Source: an uncultured Oscillospiraceae bacterium
GTDB taxonomy: Bacteria; Bacillota; Clostridia; Oscillospirales; Acutalibacteraceae
Length of the DNA stretch: 37,335 bases
Direction of reading: 5' to 3'
NCBI GenBank assembly: GCA_900543555.1
Contig: UQRL01000026.1
Location: forward strand, 1 to 37,335
Shown piece after piece: positions 29,590-37,307 of the stretch (position 1 is the stretch's first letter; every line of letters starts with the position of its first letter). The position numbers and the translations under genes are program-made. The notes under the pieces were generated by a model that was given only the letters and a program-made list of their open reading frames with translations, was not told where the DNA came from and did no database searches.

Positions 29590-30741
29590 ATGCCTTTTGA
29601 AGTTGACAACCTGCTCGATGAAACTCCTCAGACGATAAAAGTGATCGGTGTGGGCGGCGGCGGCGGCAACGCTGTCAACCGCATTGCCAGCGCCGGCGTG
29701 CGCAGCGTGGAGCTGGTGTGCATGAACACCGATAAGCAAGCGCTGCAGCGCTCTCAGGCCAGCGTGAAAATCCAGATCGGTGAAAAGCTGACCCAGGGCC
29801 GGGGCGCCGGTTCTAAGCCCGAGGTGGGCGAGAAGGCCGCGGATGAGAGCCGCGAGGCCATTGCGAACGTGCTTAAGGACGCCGACATGGTGTTCATCAC
29901 CGCTGGAATGGGCGGCGGCACCGGCACTGGCGCAGCCCCCAAGGTGGCCCAGATCGCCCGGGAACAGGGTGCTCTCACCGTGGGCATTGTCACCAAGCCC
30001 TTTGCCTTTGAGGGCCGCCGCCGCATGGAGCAGGCCGAAAAGGGCATTGCCGCCCTGCGGGAGCAGGTGGACTCTCTGGTGGTCATCCCCAACGAGCGCC
30101 TGAAGCTGGTCAGCGAAGAGCGCATCACCCTGGCCAACGCTTTCATTGTGGCCGACGATGTGCTGCGCCAGGGCGTGCAGTCCATCTCCGACTTGATTCA
30201 GCTGCCCGGCATTGTCAACCTGGACTTCGAGGACGTGAAGTCCGTCATGCAGAACGCAGGCTATGCCCATATGGGCGTGGGCCATGCCAGCGGCAAGGAT
30301 AAGGCAGAGCAGGCCGCAATGGCAGCCATCTCCAGCCCCCTGCTGGAGACCAAGATTGCCGGTGCGAAGGGCGTTATCATCAACATCACCTCTTCTCCCG
30401 ACATCGCCTTGGACGAGATCGACACCGCTTCTCAGATCGTCACCGAGCGTGCCCACGAGGACGCCAACATCATTTGGGGCGCCACCTTCGACGAGAACAT
30501 GGAAGATGAAATGTCTGTCACAGTGATCGCCACGGGCTTTCAGGGCCTGGAAGGGGAGAAGAAGTCCCCGGCCGCGGAGGTAGATCTGGACCTGGATGGC
30601 GAGGACTATCTGAACACCTCTTCCTCCGAGTCCTCCAGCGCCTCTCGTTCCAGCCGGAGCTCCAAGCCCCAGGTGGACCCGGCTGTCATCGACGATGATG
30701 ACACCTTTACGGATATCATGTCCATTTTCAACCGGAAGTGA
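29590..30741 (+). CDS. ftsZ: Cell division GTPase FtsZ
   Basis: A 383-residue tubulin homologue that forms the division ring. The nucleotide-binding signature [10 protein letters not shown] begins at residue 108, [12 protein letters not shown] is near the N-terminus and the T7 loop acids that complete GTP hydrolysis are in the [11 protein letters not shown] segment. A short, acidic and Ser-rich linker leads to the C-terminal peptide. That peptide reads DIMSIFNRK, so it lacks the usual Pro of the DIPxFLR-type motif that binds FtsA, SepF and ZapA-type partners. AAGGAGGAACTAAC precedes the ATG. ftsA is absent upstream. The 240 bases before it hold a weak TTGAAA-17-TAGATT promoter candidate (29468-29496). 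Confidence 0.97.
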   Translation: MPFEVDNLLDETPQTIKVIGVGGGGGNAVNRIASAGVRSVELVCMNTDKQALQRSQASVKIQIGEKLTQGRGAGSKPEVGEKAADESREAIANVLKDADMVFITAGMGGGTGTGAAPKVAQIAREQGALTVGIVTKPFAFEGRRRMEQAEKGIAALREQVDSLVVIPNERLKLVSEERITLANAFIVADDVLRQGVQSISDLIQLPGIVNLDFEDVKSVMQNAGYAHMGVGHASGKDKAEQAAMAAISSPLLETKIAGAKGVIINITSSPDIALDEIDTASQIVTERAHEDANIIWGATFDENMEDEMSVTVIATGFQGLEGEKKSPAAEVDLDLDGEDYLNTSSSESSSASRSSRSSKPQVDPAVIDDDDTFTDIMSIFNRK

Positions 30742-30774
30742 TTGGGCAAAAGCGCCCGTACAGGATTAGTGGGA

Positions 30775-30813
30775 AAAAAGGGAGCCGCCCCGGGCGGCAT
30801 CCCTTTTTTTATG
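30775..30813 (+). terminator. Terminator after ftsZ
   Basis: AAAAAGGGAGCCGCC and GGCGGCATCCCTTTTT pair with a single bulged A around a short CC-rich loop, followed by TTTTTTT at 30804-30810. It ends the division and cell-wall block. Confidence 0.88.
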
Positions 30814-30839
30814 AATTCAAATATTAGGGAGGACTATCT

Positions 30840-31229
30840 ATGAGCCAATGGATCGACGGCGTGCATCACATCGCCCTGAAACCCACCGCGGAGCAGTATG
30901 AGAAGACCGTGGAATTTTACACCCAGCTGCTGGGCTTTGAGGTGAAAAAGAGCTGGGGAGACCCCCAGCGCCCCTGCCTGATGGTCTCCTGCGGGGACAA
31001 CTCCTGCATGGAAATCTTAAACGGCGAAGAGCCCGCAGCCAAAGGCGGCGCCCTGGACCACATCGCTTTTGCCACCAGCCGGGTGGACGAGCTGGTGGAG
31101 CGTGTCCGCCAGGCCGGGTATGAGATTGCCGTAGAGCCCAAGGATGTGGAGCTGGCGGGCAGTCCCATCCGCATCGCCTTCTGCTGGGGCCCTATGGGGG
31201 AATACATTGAGTTTTTCTGGGAGAAATAA
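30840..31229 (+). CDS. VOC-family (glyoxalase-fold) protein
   Basis: A 129-residue protein with the two beta-alpha-beta-beta-beta repeats of the vicinal oxygen chelate fold. Candidate metal ligands are His in HHIAL near the N-terminus, Glu in CMEIL, His in LDHIAF and Glu in YIEFFWE, the usual H/E/H/E order, so it is probably metal-dependent. The family includes glyoxalase I, epimerases and resistance proteins; the substrate cannot be read from the sequence. TTAGGGAGGACTATCT precedes the ATG. The next gene starts one base after its stop, which indicates translational coupling with the fumarase-like subunit. Confidence 0.85.
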   Translation: MSQWIDGVHHIALKPTAEQYEKTVEFYTQLLGFEVKKSWGDPQRPCLMVSCGDNSCMEILNGEEPAAKGGALDHIAFATSRVDELVERVRQAGYEIAVEPKDVELAGSPIRIAFCWGPMGEYIEFFWEK

Positions 31230-31230
31230 G

Positions 31231-31758
31231 ATGGCAGAACTGCGCGTGAACACGGAGGACATGGCTCAGGTGGCCCCTGCCCTGCGGGCAGGGCAGCGGG
31301 TGCTGCTCTCTGGGGTGTGCTACACCTCTCGGGACGCTGCCCACAAGCGCATCACCCAGATGCTGGACCGGGGAGAGGCCCCGCCCTATGACCTGAACGG
31401 CGCCGCCATCTACTATGCTGGGCCCACCCCTGCGCTGGAGGGCCTTCCCATTGGCTCTTGCGGGCCCACCACCAGCGGGCGCATGGACCCCTATACCCCC
31501 CGCTTTCTGGATTTGGGCCTCAAGTGCATGATCGGAAAGGGCAAGCGCAGCCCTGCGGTCATAGAGGCCATGAAGCGCAACGGAGCCGTCTATCTGTGCG
31601 CCATTGGAGGGGCGGGGGCCCTGGCCGCCCAGTGCATTGAAAGCGCCCAGGTCATTGCCTTTGAAGATTTGGGCTGCGAGTCTGTCAAACGGCTGGTGCT
31701 GAAGGATTTCCCGCTGATTGTCGCCATCGACAGCCAGGGGAACAGCATTGTGAAATAG
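31231..31758 (+). CDS. Class I fumarate hydratase / L-tartrate dehydratase beta subunit
   Basis: A 175-residue protein matching the beta (C-terminal, swivel) domain of Fe-S-dependent class I hydro-lyases: it has SGVCYTSRDAAHKRI, IYYAGPTP, SCGPTTSGRMDPYTP, the MIGKGKRS segment and AIGGAGAL. These residues help bind the substrate; the [4Fe-4S] cluster is held by a separate alpha subunit in two-subunit enzymes. No alpha subunit gene is next to it in this window, so it either pairs with a distant gene or acts in another role. Fumarase and tartrate dehydratase cannot be told apart here. ATG at 31231 lies one base after the VOC stop, with GGGAG inside the end of that gene. Confidence 0.85.
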   Translation: MAELRVNTEDMAQVAPALRAGQRVLLSGVCYTSRDAAHKRITQMLDRGEAPPYDLNGAAIYYAGPTPALEGLPIGSCGPTTSGRMDPYTPRFLDLGLKCMIGKGKRSPAVIEAMKRNGAVYLCAIGGAGALAAQCIESAQVIAFEDLGCESVKRLVLKDFPLIVAIDSQGNSIVK

Positions 31759-31817
31759 CTTTCCGGGCGTTGCGGTGTCCGGAAAAACGGATACTTAAAC
31801 GGAAGGGAAGATCGCTG

Positions 31818-33002
31818 TTGTTTCAAAAGATTATGAAGGCCCTGGTTCCCGGCTATGGGGAACGGGATGAGCCTGCCGTGCGGGAGAAAAGCGGCCGTGT
31901 GGCAGGGGCTGTTGGCATTGCCACCAACCTGCTGCTGTTTGCCATCAAGCTGTTGGCAGGGTTTCTTTCTGGCAGCGTGGCGGTGATGGCAGACGCCGTG
32001 AACAACCTGACGGACTCCGGCTCCTCCATTGTGATGCTGGTGGGCTTTAAGCTGGCGGGCAAGCCGGCGGATGAAAAGCACCCCTTTGGCCACGCCCGCA
32101 TAGAGTATTTATCCGGGGTGATCGTCTCCTTCATTGTCCTGTTTTTGGGACTGCAGCTGGGCATGACCTCGGTTCAGAAAATTCTGGCGCCCCAGCCCGC
32201 GGACTTCAGCGCCCTGGCACTGGGGATCTTAGGGGTTTCGGTGCTCATCAAGCTGTGGCAGTGCTTTTTCTACCGCAGCGTGGGGAGGACCATCCACTCT
32301 GACACGGTGTTTGCCACCTCCAGCGACAGCCGCAACGACGCCATCGCCACCACGGTGGTGCTGCTGGGGGCCCTGATTACCCGGGTTACCAGTGTGAACC
32401 TGGACGGCGTTTTGGGCTTGGCCGTGGCGGTTTTTATCGTTGTCTCCGGCGTGAAGCTCATTATGGAGACAGGGGACCCCCTGTTGGGTGTGGCCCCCGA
32501 CGCGGAGCTGGTGAAGAAAATCTATGAGAAAATCCTCTCTTACGAGGGCATCTTCGGCATCCACGATTTGACGGTGCACAACTATGGAGAGGGCAAGTGC
32601 TTTGCCTCCGTCCACTGCGAGGTGCCCGCGGAGAGGGACATCCTGATCAGCCACGACATTATCGACAACATTGAGCGGGACTTTGAAACCGAGCTGGGCA
32701 TCCACCTGGTCATCCACCTGGACCCTGTGGTCACCGAGGACGAGCGCACCAACAAGCTGCGGGAGCAGGTCCGCTCCCTTCTCCGGGCCGTGGTGCCAGG
32801 GGCCTCCATGCACGACTTCCGGGTGGTGTGGGGCGTCACCCACTCCAACATCGTCTTTGACGTGGCGGTGCCCTTCTCCCTGCAGGAGAGCGACCAGCAG
32901 TTGAAGGCCCGCATTGACCAGGCCGTGCGCTCCCTGGACCCTTCCTACCGCACGGTGCTCACCATTGACCGGGAATCCACCGTTAACGAGCTGGAAAGCT
33001 GA
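31818..33002 (+). CDS. Cation diffusion facilitator transporter, Mn-type motifs
   Basis: A 394-residue CDF antiporter expected to export divalent metal from the cytosol in exchange for protons. Six membrane helices are visible between residues about 25 and 215. The helix-2 metal site reads DAVNNLTDSGSS and the helix-5 site SDSRNDA; a DxxxD pattern in helix 5 and DAxNNLTD in helix 2 are typical of the manganese subgroup (MneP/MneS-like), so Mn2+ is the most likely substrate, as inference. Two cytosolic ferredoxin-like stretches follow, making it about 100 residues longer than a minimal CDF. The start is uncertain: TTG at 31818 has AGGGAAG nine bases upstream; ATG at 31833 is an alternative. 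A hairpin TTTCCGG-CCGGAAA (31760-31785) lies in front. Confidence 0.88.
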   Translation: MFQKIMKALVPGYGERDEPAVREKSGRVAGAVGIATNLLLFAIKLLAGFLSGSVAVMADAVNNLTDSGSSIVMLVGFKLAGKPADEKHPFGHARIEYLSGVIVSFIVLFLGLQLGMTSVQKILAPQPADFSALALGILGVSVLIKLWQCFFYRSVGRTIHSDTVFATSSDSRNDAIATTVVLLGALITRVTSVNLDGVLGLAVAVFIVVSGVKLIMETGDPLLGVAPDAELVKKIYEKILSYEGIFGIHDLTVHNYGEGKCFASVHCEVPAERDILISHDIIDNIERDFETELGIHLVIHLDPVVTEDERTNKLREQVRSLLRAVVPGASMHDFRVVWGVTHSNIVFDVAVPFSLQESDQQLKARIDQAVRSLDPSYRTVLTIDRESTVNELES

Positions 33003-33015
33003 AAGACGCAAAAAG

Positions 33016-33048
33016 AAAGGCGCCGCCCTTGTGGGCGGTGCCTTTTGG
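33016..33048. terminator. Bidirectional terminator between the CDF gene and asnB
   Basis: AAAGGCGCCGCCC (33016-33028) and GGGCGGTGCCTTT (33033-33045) form a 13-bp stem with one G-U pair and a TTGT loop, with T on both ends; it lies between convergent genes. Confidence 0.88.
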
Positions 33049-33061
33049 TTTCTTTCCCGCT

Positions 33062-34918
33062 TCAATTCTTCACGAAGAACTGCTCATACCACACGATAAA
33101 GGAGTAGAAAGACCAGATTTTCTGCATGTTCTTGGCCTTGCCCTCTTTGTGGTCGTCCAGCAGCTTCATCAGCTCAGACGTGACGAAGAACTTCTCCGCA
33201 ATGTCGCTTGTAAAGGCGGCCTTTACTTTGTTGTAGTACTTGTCCTCCATCAGCCAGTCGGACAAGGGCACCGGGAAGCCCAGCTTCTTCATCTTGGCGG
33301 TCTCCTCTGGCAGCTGCTTCAGGGCCGCGGCCCGCAGGGCCCGCTTGGTGGTTTCGCTTTGGCAGTCGGCCCGGTAGCGGCTGGGGATACGGCAGGAGAG
33401 CTCCAGCATCTTCTTGTCCAGGAAGGGCACCCGCAGCTCCAAAGAGTTTGCCATGCTCATCCGGTCCGCTTTCAGCAGGATGTCGTAAATCATCCAGGTG
33501 TGCATGTCCACATACTGCAGCTGGGTGGGCTCGTCCAGCTGGGGCACCTCGTCGAAATAGCGCTTGCTGTACTCCTCCGGCAGCTTGGAGGTGATGGGCC
33601 GCTTCAAATATTTCTGGCGCTCCTTGGGGTCAGTGAACACATAGTTGGCCCGCATGAACCGCTGGTAGGGCTCCATCGCCCCCCGCACGAGAAAGTGCTT
33701 GCCCTTGAACTCCGGCAGGCGCTTGGCCACGGCCCCGGCCAGCTTTCGCACCGGGCGGGGCACCTTCCGGGTGTACTGGGCAAAGTGGCCCCCCTGCAGG
33801 TACATGGGGTAGCCCCCGAACAGCTCGTCCGCCCCTTCGCCGGAGAGCACCACCTTCACATACTTCCGGGCGTTCTGGGCCAGGAAGTACAGGGGAATCT
33901 CCGAGGGGTTGGGCAGGGGCTCGTCCAGCATGTACTGGATCTCGGGCACCGCGTCGAAGAACTCATCGGCGCTGACCTTGTTGGAGATGTTCTCCACCCC
34001 AATGGTCTGAGAGAACTTCTGGGCGTAGGGCAGCTCACTGTACTTCTCCTCGGTGTAGCCCACGGAGAAGGTCTTCACCTTTTCCGTGCCCTTGCTGATC
34101 TCCCGCACCACATAGCTGCTGTCCACGCCAGAGGAGAGGAAGCACCCCACCTCCACGTCGGCAATCTGGTGCATGGCCACCGATTCCTCAAATTCCTTCT
34201 GGATCTGCTCCTCCCAGTACTCCAGGGGCTTGTCCTCCTCAATCTTGTACTGGATGCGGTAGTACCGCTCCACCGTCAGCTTGCCGTCCTTGTAGGTGAA
34301 GCAGTGGGCCCCCGGCAGCTTGTACACGTTTTTGAAGATGGTGCTCTCGTAGGGGATGTACTCATAGGACAGGTACTCGGGGATCTTCTCCTCGTCCAGC
34401 TCCTTCACAAAGCAGGGATGGGAGAGAAAGCTCTTGATCTCTGAGCCCACAAAGAACTGGTCCCCGTTTTTGTAGTAGTAGAAGGGCTTGATGCCGAAAA
34501 TATCCCGGGCGCCGAAAAGCTCCTTCTTCTCCTTGTCCCAGATGACAAAGGCGAACATGCCCCGCAGCTTTTGCAGGATCTCCTTGCCGTACTCCTCGTA
34601 CCCGTGGAGGATGGTCTCCGAGTCGGTGCGGGTTTTGAACACATGGCCCTTTTTCAACAGGTCCTCCCGCAGGCTTTGAAAATTGTAGATCTCCCCGTTG
34701 AACACCAGCACCTTGCTCCCGTCCTCGTTGAGGATGGGCTGGCGGCCGCCCTCCAGGTCGATGATGGAAAGCCGCCGGAACCCCAGGGAAATCCCCTCGT
34801 CCACATAGTAGTCCGCGTCGTCCGGCCCCCGGTGGATAATCCGGTCCGCCATTGCCCGCACCACGTTTTCAGGGCTTCCCACCTCGGGTGTATTCAGAAA
34901 TCCCACAAATCCACACAT
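33062..34918 (-). CDS. asnB: AsnB-type glutamine-dependent amidotransferase (asparagine synthase family)
   Basis: A 618-residue protein. Cys2 after the processed Met (MCGFVGF) is the glutaminase nucleophile; RGPDD and FNGEIYN shape the glutamine site. The synthase domain has the PP-loop SGVDSS at 263-268 and the GEGADELFGGYP segment. These enzymes activate a carboxylate with ATP and amidate it with ammonia from glutamine. Besides free asparagine synthesis, family members modify peptidoglycan: AsnH in Lactococcus amidates the D-Asp cross-bridge and AsnB in Bacillus amidates diaminopimelate. Position beside an aspartate racemase and a D-Asp ligase gene favours the AsnH-like role, as inference. 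The ATG at 34918 follows AAAAGGAGGACGTTGCCC and gives the required N-terminal Cys. Confidence 0.93.
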   Translation of the reverse strand: MCGFVGFLNTPEVGSPENVVRAMADRIIHRGPDDADYYVDEGISLGFRRLSIIDLEGGRQPILNEDGSKVLVFNGEIYNFQSLREDLLKKGHVFKTRTDSETILHGYEEYGKEILQKLRGMFAFVIWDKEKKELFGARDIFGIKPFYYYKNGDQFFVGSEIKSFLSHPCFVKELDEEKIPEYLSYEYIPYESTIFKNVYKLPGAHCFTYKDGKLTVERYYRIQYKIEEDKPLEYWEEQIQKEFEESVAMHQIADVEVGCFLSSGVDSSYVVREISKGTEKVKTFSVGYTEEKYSELPYAQKFSQTIGVENISNKVSADEFFDAVPEIQYMLDEPLPNPSEIPLYFLAQNARKYVKVVLSGEGADELFGGYPMYLQGGHFAQYTRKVPRPVRKLAGAVAKRLPEFKGKHFLVRGAMEPYQRFMRANYVFTDPKERQKYLKRPITSKLPEEYSKRYFDEVPQLDEPTQLQYVDMHTWMIYDILLKADRMSMANSLELRVPFLDKKMLELSCRIPSRYRADCQSETTKRALRAAALKQLPEETAKMKKLGFPVPLSDWLMEDKYYNKVKAAFTSDIAEKFFVTSELMKLLDDHKEGKAKNMQKIWSFYSFIVWYEQFFVKN

Positions 34919-34940
34919 GGGCAACGTCCTCCTTTTTTGA

Positions 34941-35657
34941 TTATGAGATCAATGCTTCAAATTCCGGCTTCAGGGGCGCCCCGCAGGCCTGCACACACCG
35001 TTTGGAGAGCACCTCCAGGGCGTCTAAGTAGCCGTGGCCCAGGGGCGTGTCCTTCTTCACCAGAGAGAGCTCTGTGCAGCCCAGGATGACGCTGTCGCAG
35101 CCCTGGTCGAAGAGCTCCTCGCTGGCCCGCTGGAACTTGCCCATATTGGGCTGGCGCCCCGCCTTGATGTCCTCGTAGATCAGGGACATGATGAGCTCCT
35201 GCCCGTGCTGGCTGGGCACGGCCCACCCCAGGCCCTGCTTCTCCAAAGCCCCCTGAAAGAGCCCGGTGCGCACGGTGCCGGTGGTGGCCAGAATCCCGGC
35301 CTTGCGTTTGCCGGCGGCCCGCAGCTCCCGGGCGGTCTCCTCCACCATGTGGAGGAAGGGCACCTTCACGCAGCCCGCCAGCTCCTGGTAAAAGTAATGA
35401 GAGGTGACGCAGGGCGCGCACAGCACCCCGCAGCCCAGGTTTTCCAGGGCGTGGGCCATGCCCTCCAGCACCGGCAGGGGAGAGGGCTTCGCCCGGTCCA
35501 GGATGTAGGCGGTGCGGTCCGGCACCTGGGGGTTGTTCAGCACAACGGCGCTCAGGTGTTCCTGGTCCGTTTTCGCGGCAGTCATCTGGATGATGAGCTC
35601 CAGCAGGTAGGCGGTGGCCATTGGCCCCATGCCTCCGATGATGCCCAGTGTTTTCAT
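34941..35657 (-). CDS. racD: Aspartate/glutamate racemase family protein
   Basis: A 238-residue PLP-independent racemase with start KTLGIIGGMGPMATAYL. The two catalytic cysteines are C83 in APCVTSHYF (in place of the usual CNTxH) and C194 in ILGCTELSL, spaced as in known aspartate racemases. It would interconvert L- and D-aspartate. The ATG at 35657 follows GGGAGGAATGCT; eight codons upstream are rejected. asnB starts 22 bases downstream of its end on the same strand with no terminator. A D-aspartate-ligase-like gene lies upstream on the same strand, beyond a 290-base hairpin-rich stretch. Glutamate or other substrates are possible from sequence alone, but the neighbours point to aspartate. 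Confidence 0.85.
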   Translation of the reverse strand: MKTLGIIGGMGPMATAYLLELIIQMTAAKTDQEHLSAVVLNNPQVPDRTAYILDRAKPSPLPVLEGMAHALENLGCGVLCAPCVTSHYFYQELAGCVKVPFLHMVEETARELRAAGKRKAGILATTGTVRTGLFQGALEKQGLGWAVPSQHGQELIMSLIYEDIKAGRQPNMGKFQRASEELFDQGCDSVILGCTELSLVKKDTPLGHGYLDALEVLSKRCVQACGAPLKPEFEALIS

Positions 35658-35710
35658 AGCATTCCTCCCAGTTGGGGACATCCGTCCCCCGTATTTGCTG
35701 ACGCTTAGGA

Positions 35711-35909
35711 GGGCAGGGGCGCTGCCCCTTGCAACCCCGGAAGGTCTTGGGGTTGTCTCGGCTGCCGCCTCGGTCAGCCGCTAGGCAACGTCCCACCGGG
35801 ACGTAGCGGCCCCCAAACCCCACAAGTTTTTTGAAAAAAACTTGACTAAAAACTTTTACTTGCCTACGGCGCGGACGTGCGCTGGCTGTCAGCACAGGCG
35901 CGGCCGTAG
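35711..35909. repeat. Hairpin-rich intergenic element, possible dispersed repeat
   Basis: Six inverted repeats follow each other: AGGGGC-GCT-GCCCCT (35715-35729), CAACCCC/GGGGTTG (35732-35755), CGGCTG/CAGCCG (35759-35780), ACGTCCC-ACC-GGGACGT (35788-35804) inside CCGCT/AGCGG (35778-35809), CAAGTTTTTT-GA-AAAAAACTTG (35823-35844) and CTACGG-CGCG/CGCG-G-CCGTAG (35864-35909). There is no supported gene. The style resembles intergenic repeats I have met in Oscillospiraceae genomes, which is memory and not a search. One of the T-rich hairpins could end the upstream ATP-grasp transcript. Confidence 0.6.
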
Positions 35910-35949
35910 CCGCCGCCCCATAGCGCGAATTGTCCTGTCCGGTCACGGA

Positions 35950-37185
35950 CTAGTCTCGAAGGCCCTTGTTTCCAAAATAGCGCTTATACTTCTCGAAATA
36001 GTGGAACTGGTTCTTCTTGTAGTGCACCCAGCGCTTGAGGGACCGGTCCCCCTCGTAGTAATAAGAGTGGCACACCTTTCCCGCCTTGATAAGGGCCCGG
36101 GCCTCCGCCTTGGCGCTCTCGCTCTTCACATACTGGAAGATGATCTTTTCCGGGATGATGGTCCACAGCACCTTGTTGGTGGCCACGGTGCAGGGCATGT
36201 CCTTGTGGTAGATCACGTCGTCCACCAGCCACTTGGCCAGGTTGTACCCGGCGGCGGTGACGTAGTAGCTGCTGCGGCCCTGGCGCAGGTTCATCTCAAA
36301 CAGCTTGTAGGTGCCGTCCCGCTGGTCGTACTTCATGTCGAAGTTGGCAAAGCCCACATAGCCAATGCCCTCTAAAAAGTTTTTCATCCGCTGGTTCAGC
36401 TTCTCGTCGTAGCCGTTGATGATGGCCGCGTAGCTGCCGATGCCCTCGGGAGAGTGCTCCTCCAGCAGGGCGTTGCCCAGGGCGATGAGCTTTACCTTCC
36501 CATCCCGGCCGCAGTAGCAGTTCATCACCCGCATGTTGCTGTCGTCCCCGGGGATGTACTCCTGCAAGATCAGGTGGTCCTTGTAGCTGGAGCCGTAGAT
36601 GGCCTCCAGAATGGCGTCGTACTCCCGCTTGTTCTGGGCCACAAACACCTTCTTCTTGTGGGGGAAGCGGCAGTTCCAATAGGCCACCGAGTTGGAGGGC
36701 TTGATGATGACCGGGAAGTCGAAGGGCAGCTCCACGGTCTTGTAGTTCTCATAGGAGCAGGTGGTGGTCTTGGGGAAGGCGAAGCCGTGCTCGGTGCACA
36801 CCTGGTAGAAGCTCTCCTTGATGGAGAGGCGCATCAGCAGCTCCTCGCTGATGCACTCGAACACATAGGCGCCCCGCAGTTTCTCCTGGTTGCGCACCAG
36901 CAGCTTGATGTAGTTGTCCCCGCAGGGCACCAGCAGCAGTTTTTTGCCGCTGCCTTCATAGCGCTTTGCGAAGTCCAGCAGGGTTTTGACGAACACCTGG
37001 TCGTCCTCCAGGTTGGGCTCCACCACCTCTACGGTGACGATCTTGCTGGCGGTGCAGGGGCCTAAAATGCCCTTGCCGATGGCCACGGAAGTGACGCCAT
37101 ACTCCTGGTGGAAGGAGCGGGCCATGCCGTATACGTTGATATCGCTGCCCAGCAGGACAGGCTGAAACTGGATTTCATGGTTCAT
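35950..37185 (-). CDS. asl: D-aspartate ligase-like ATP-grasp protein
   Basis: A 411-residue ATP-grasp ligase. The N-terminus PVLLGSDINVYGMARSF, the LQEYIPGDDSNMRV segment and the FANFDMKYDQRDG...KLFEMNLRQGRSS block match, from memory, the enterococcal D-aspartate ligase Aslfm, which joins D-Asp to the lysine side chain of UDP-MurNAc-pentapeptide by beta-carboxyl activation. ATP-grasp residues include the Lys of PVIIKPSNS and the acidic/Asn metal set in KLFEMN. No membrane segment: it is cytosolic. ATG at 37185 follows GAGGGATG. An Asp racemase (supply of D-Asp) and an asparagine-synthase-type amidotransferase follow downstream on the same strand, which is the gene set expected for a D-Asp/D-isoAsn cross-bridge. 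A different acceptor, such as DAP, remains possible. Confidence 0.82.
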   Translation of the reverse strand: MNHEIQFQPVLLGSDINVYGMARSFHQEYGVTSVAIGKGILGPCTASKIVTVEVVEPNLEDDQVFVKTLLDFAKRYEGSGKKLLLVPCGDNYIKLLVRNQEKLRGAYVFECISEELLMRLSIKESFYQVCTEHGFAFPKTTTCSYENYKTVELPFDFPVIIKPSNSVAYWNCRFPHKKKVFVAQNKREYDAILEAIYGSSYKDHLILQEYIPGDDSNMRVMNCYCGRDGKVKLIALGNALLEEHSPEGIGSYAAIINGYDEKLNQRMKNFLEGIGYVGFANFDMKYDQRDGTYKLFEMNLRQGRSSYYVTAAGYNLAKWLVDDVIYHKDMPCTVATNKVLWTIIPEKIIFQYVKSESAKAEARALIKAGKVCHSYYYEGDRSLKRWVHYKKNQFHYFEKYKRYFGNKGLRD

Positions 37186-37307
37186 GGTACATCCCTCTTA
37201 CAGTGATAGAAATGATAGGAGAAAGGAGAGCGGCGCGTTCTGTGCGCTCCCTACTTGAGTTTTTTAAGTGGGCAAATGCGAAAAAAAGTCAGGTTTTATG
37301 CGGGTTC

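Noticed and set aside
33029..34444. A 471-codon plus-strand ORF opposite asnB
   Set aside because: It is the antisense of a clear asparagine synthase gene, with the Gln/His/Leu-rich make-up of a reverse frame.
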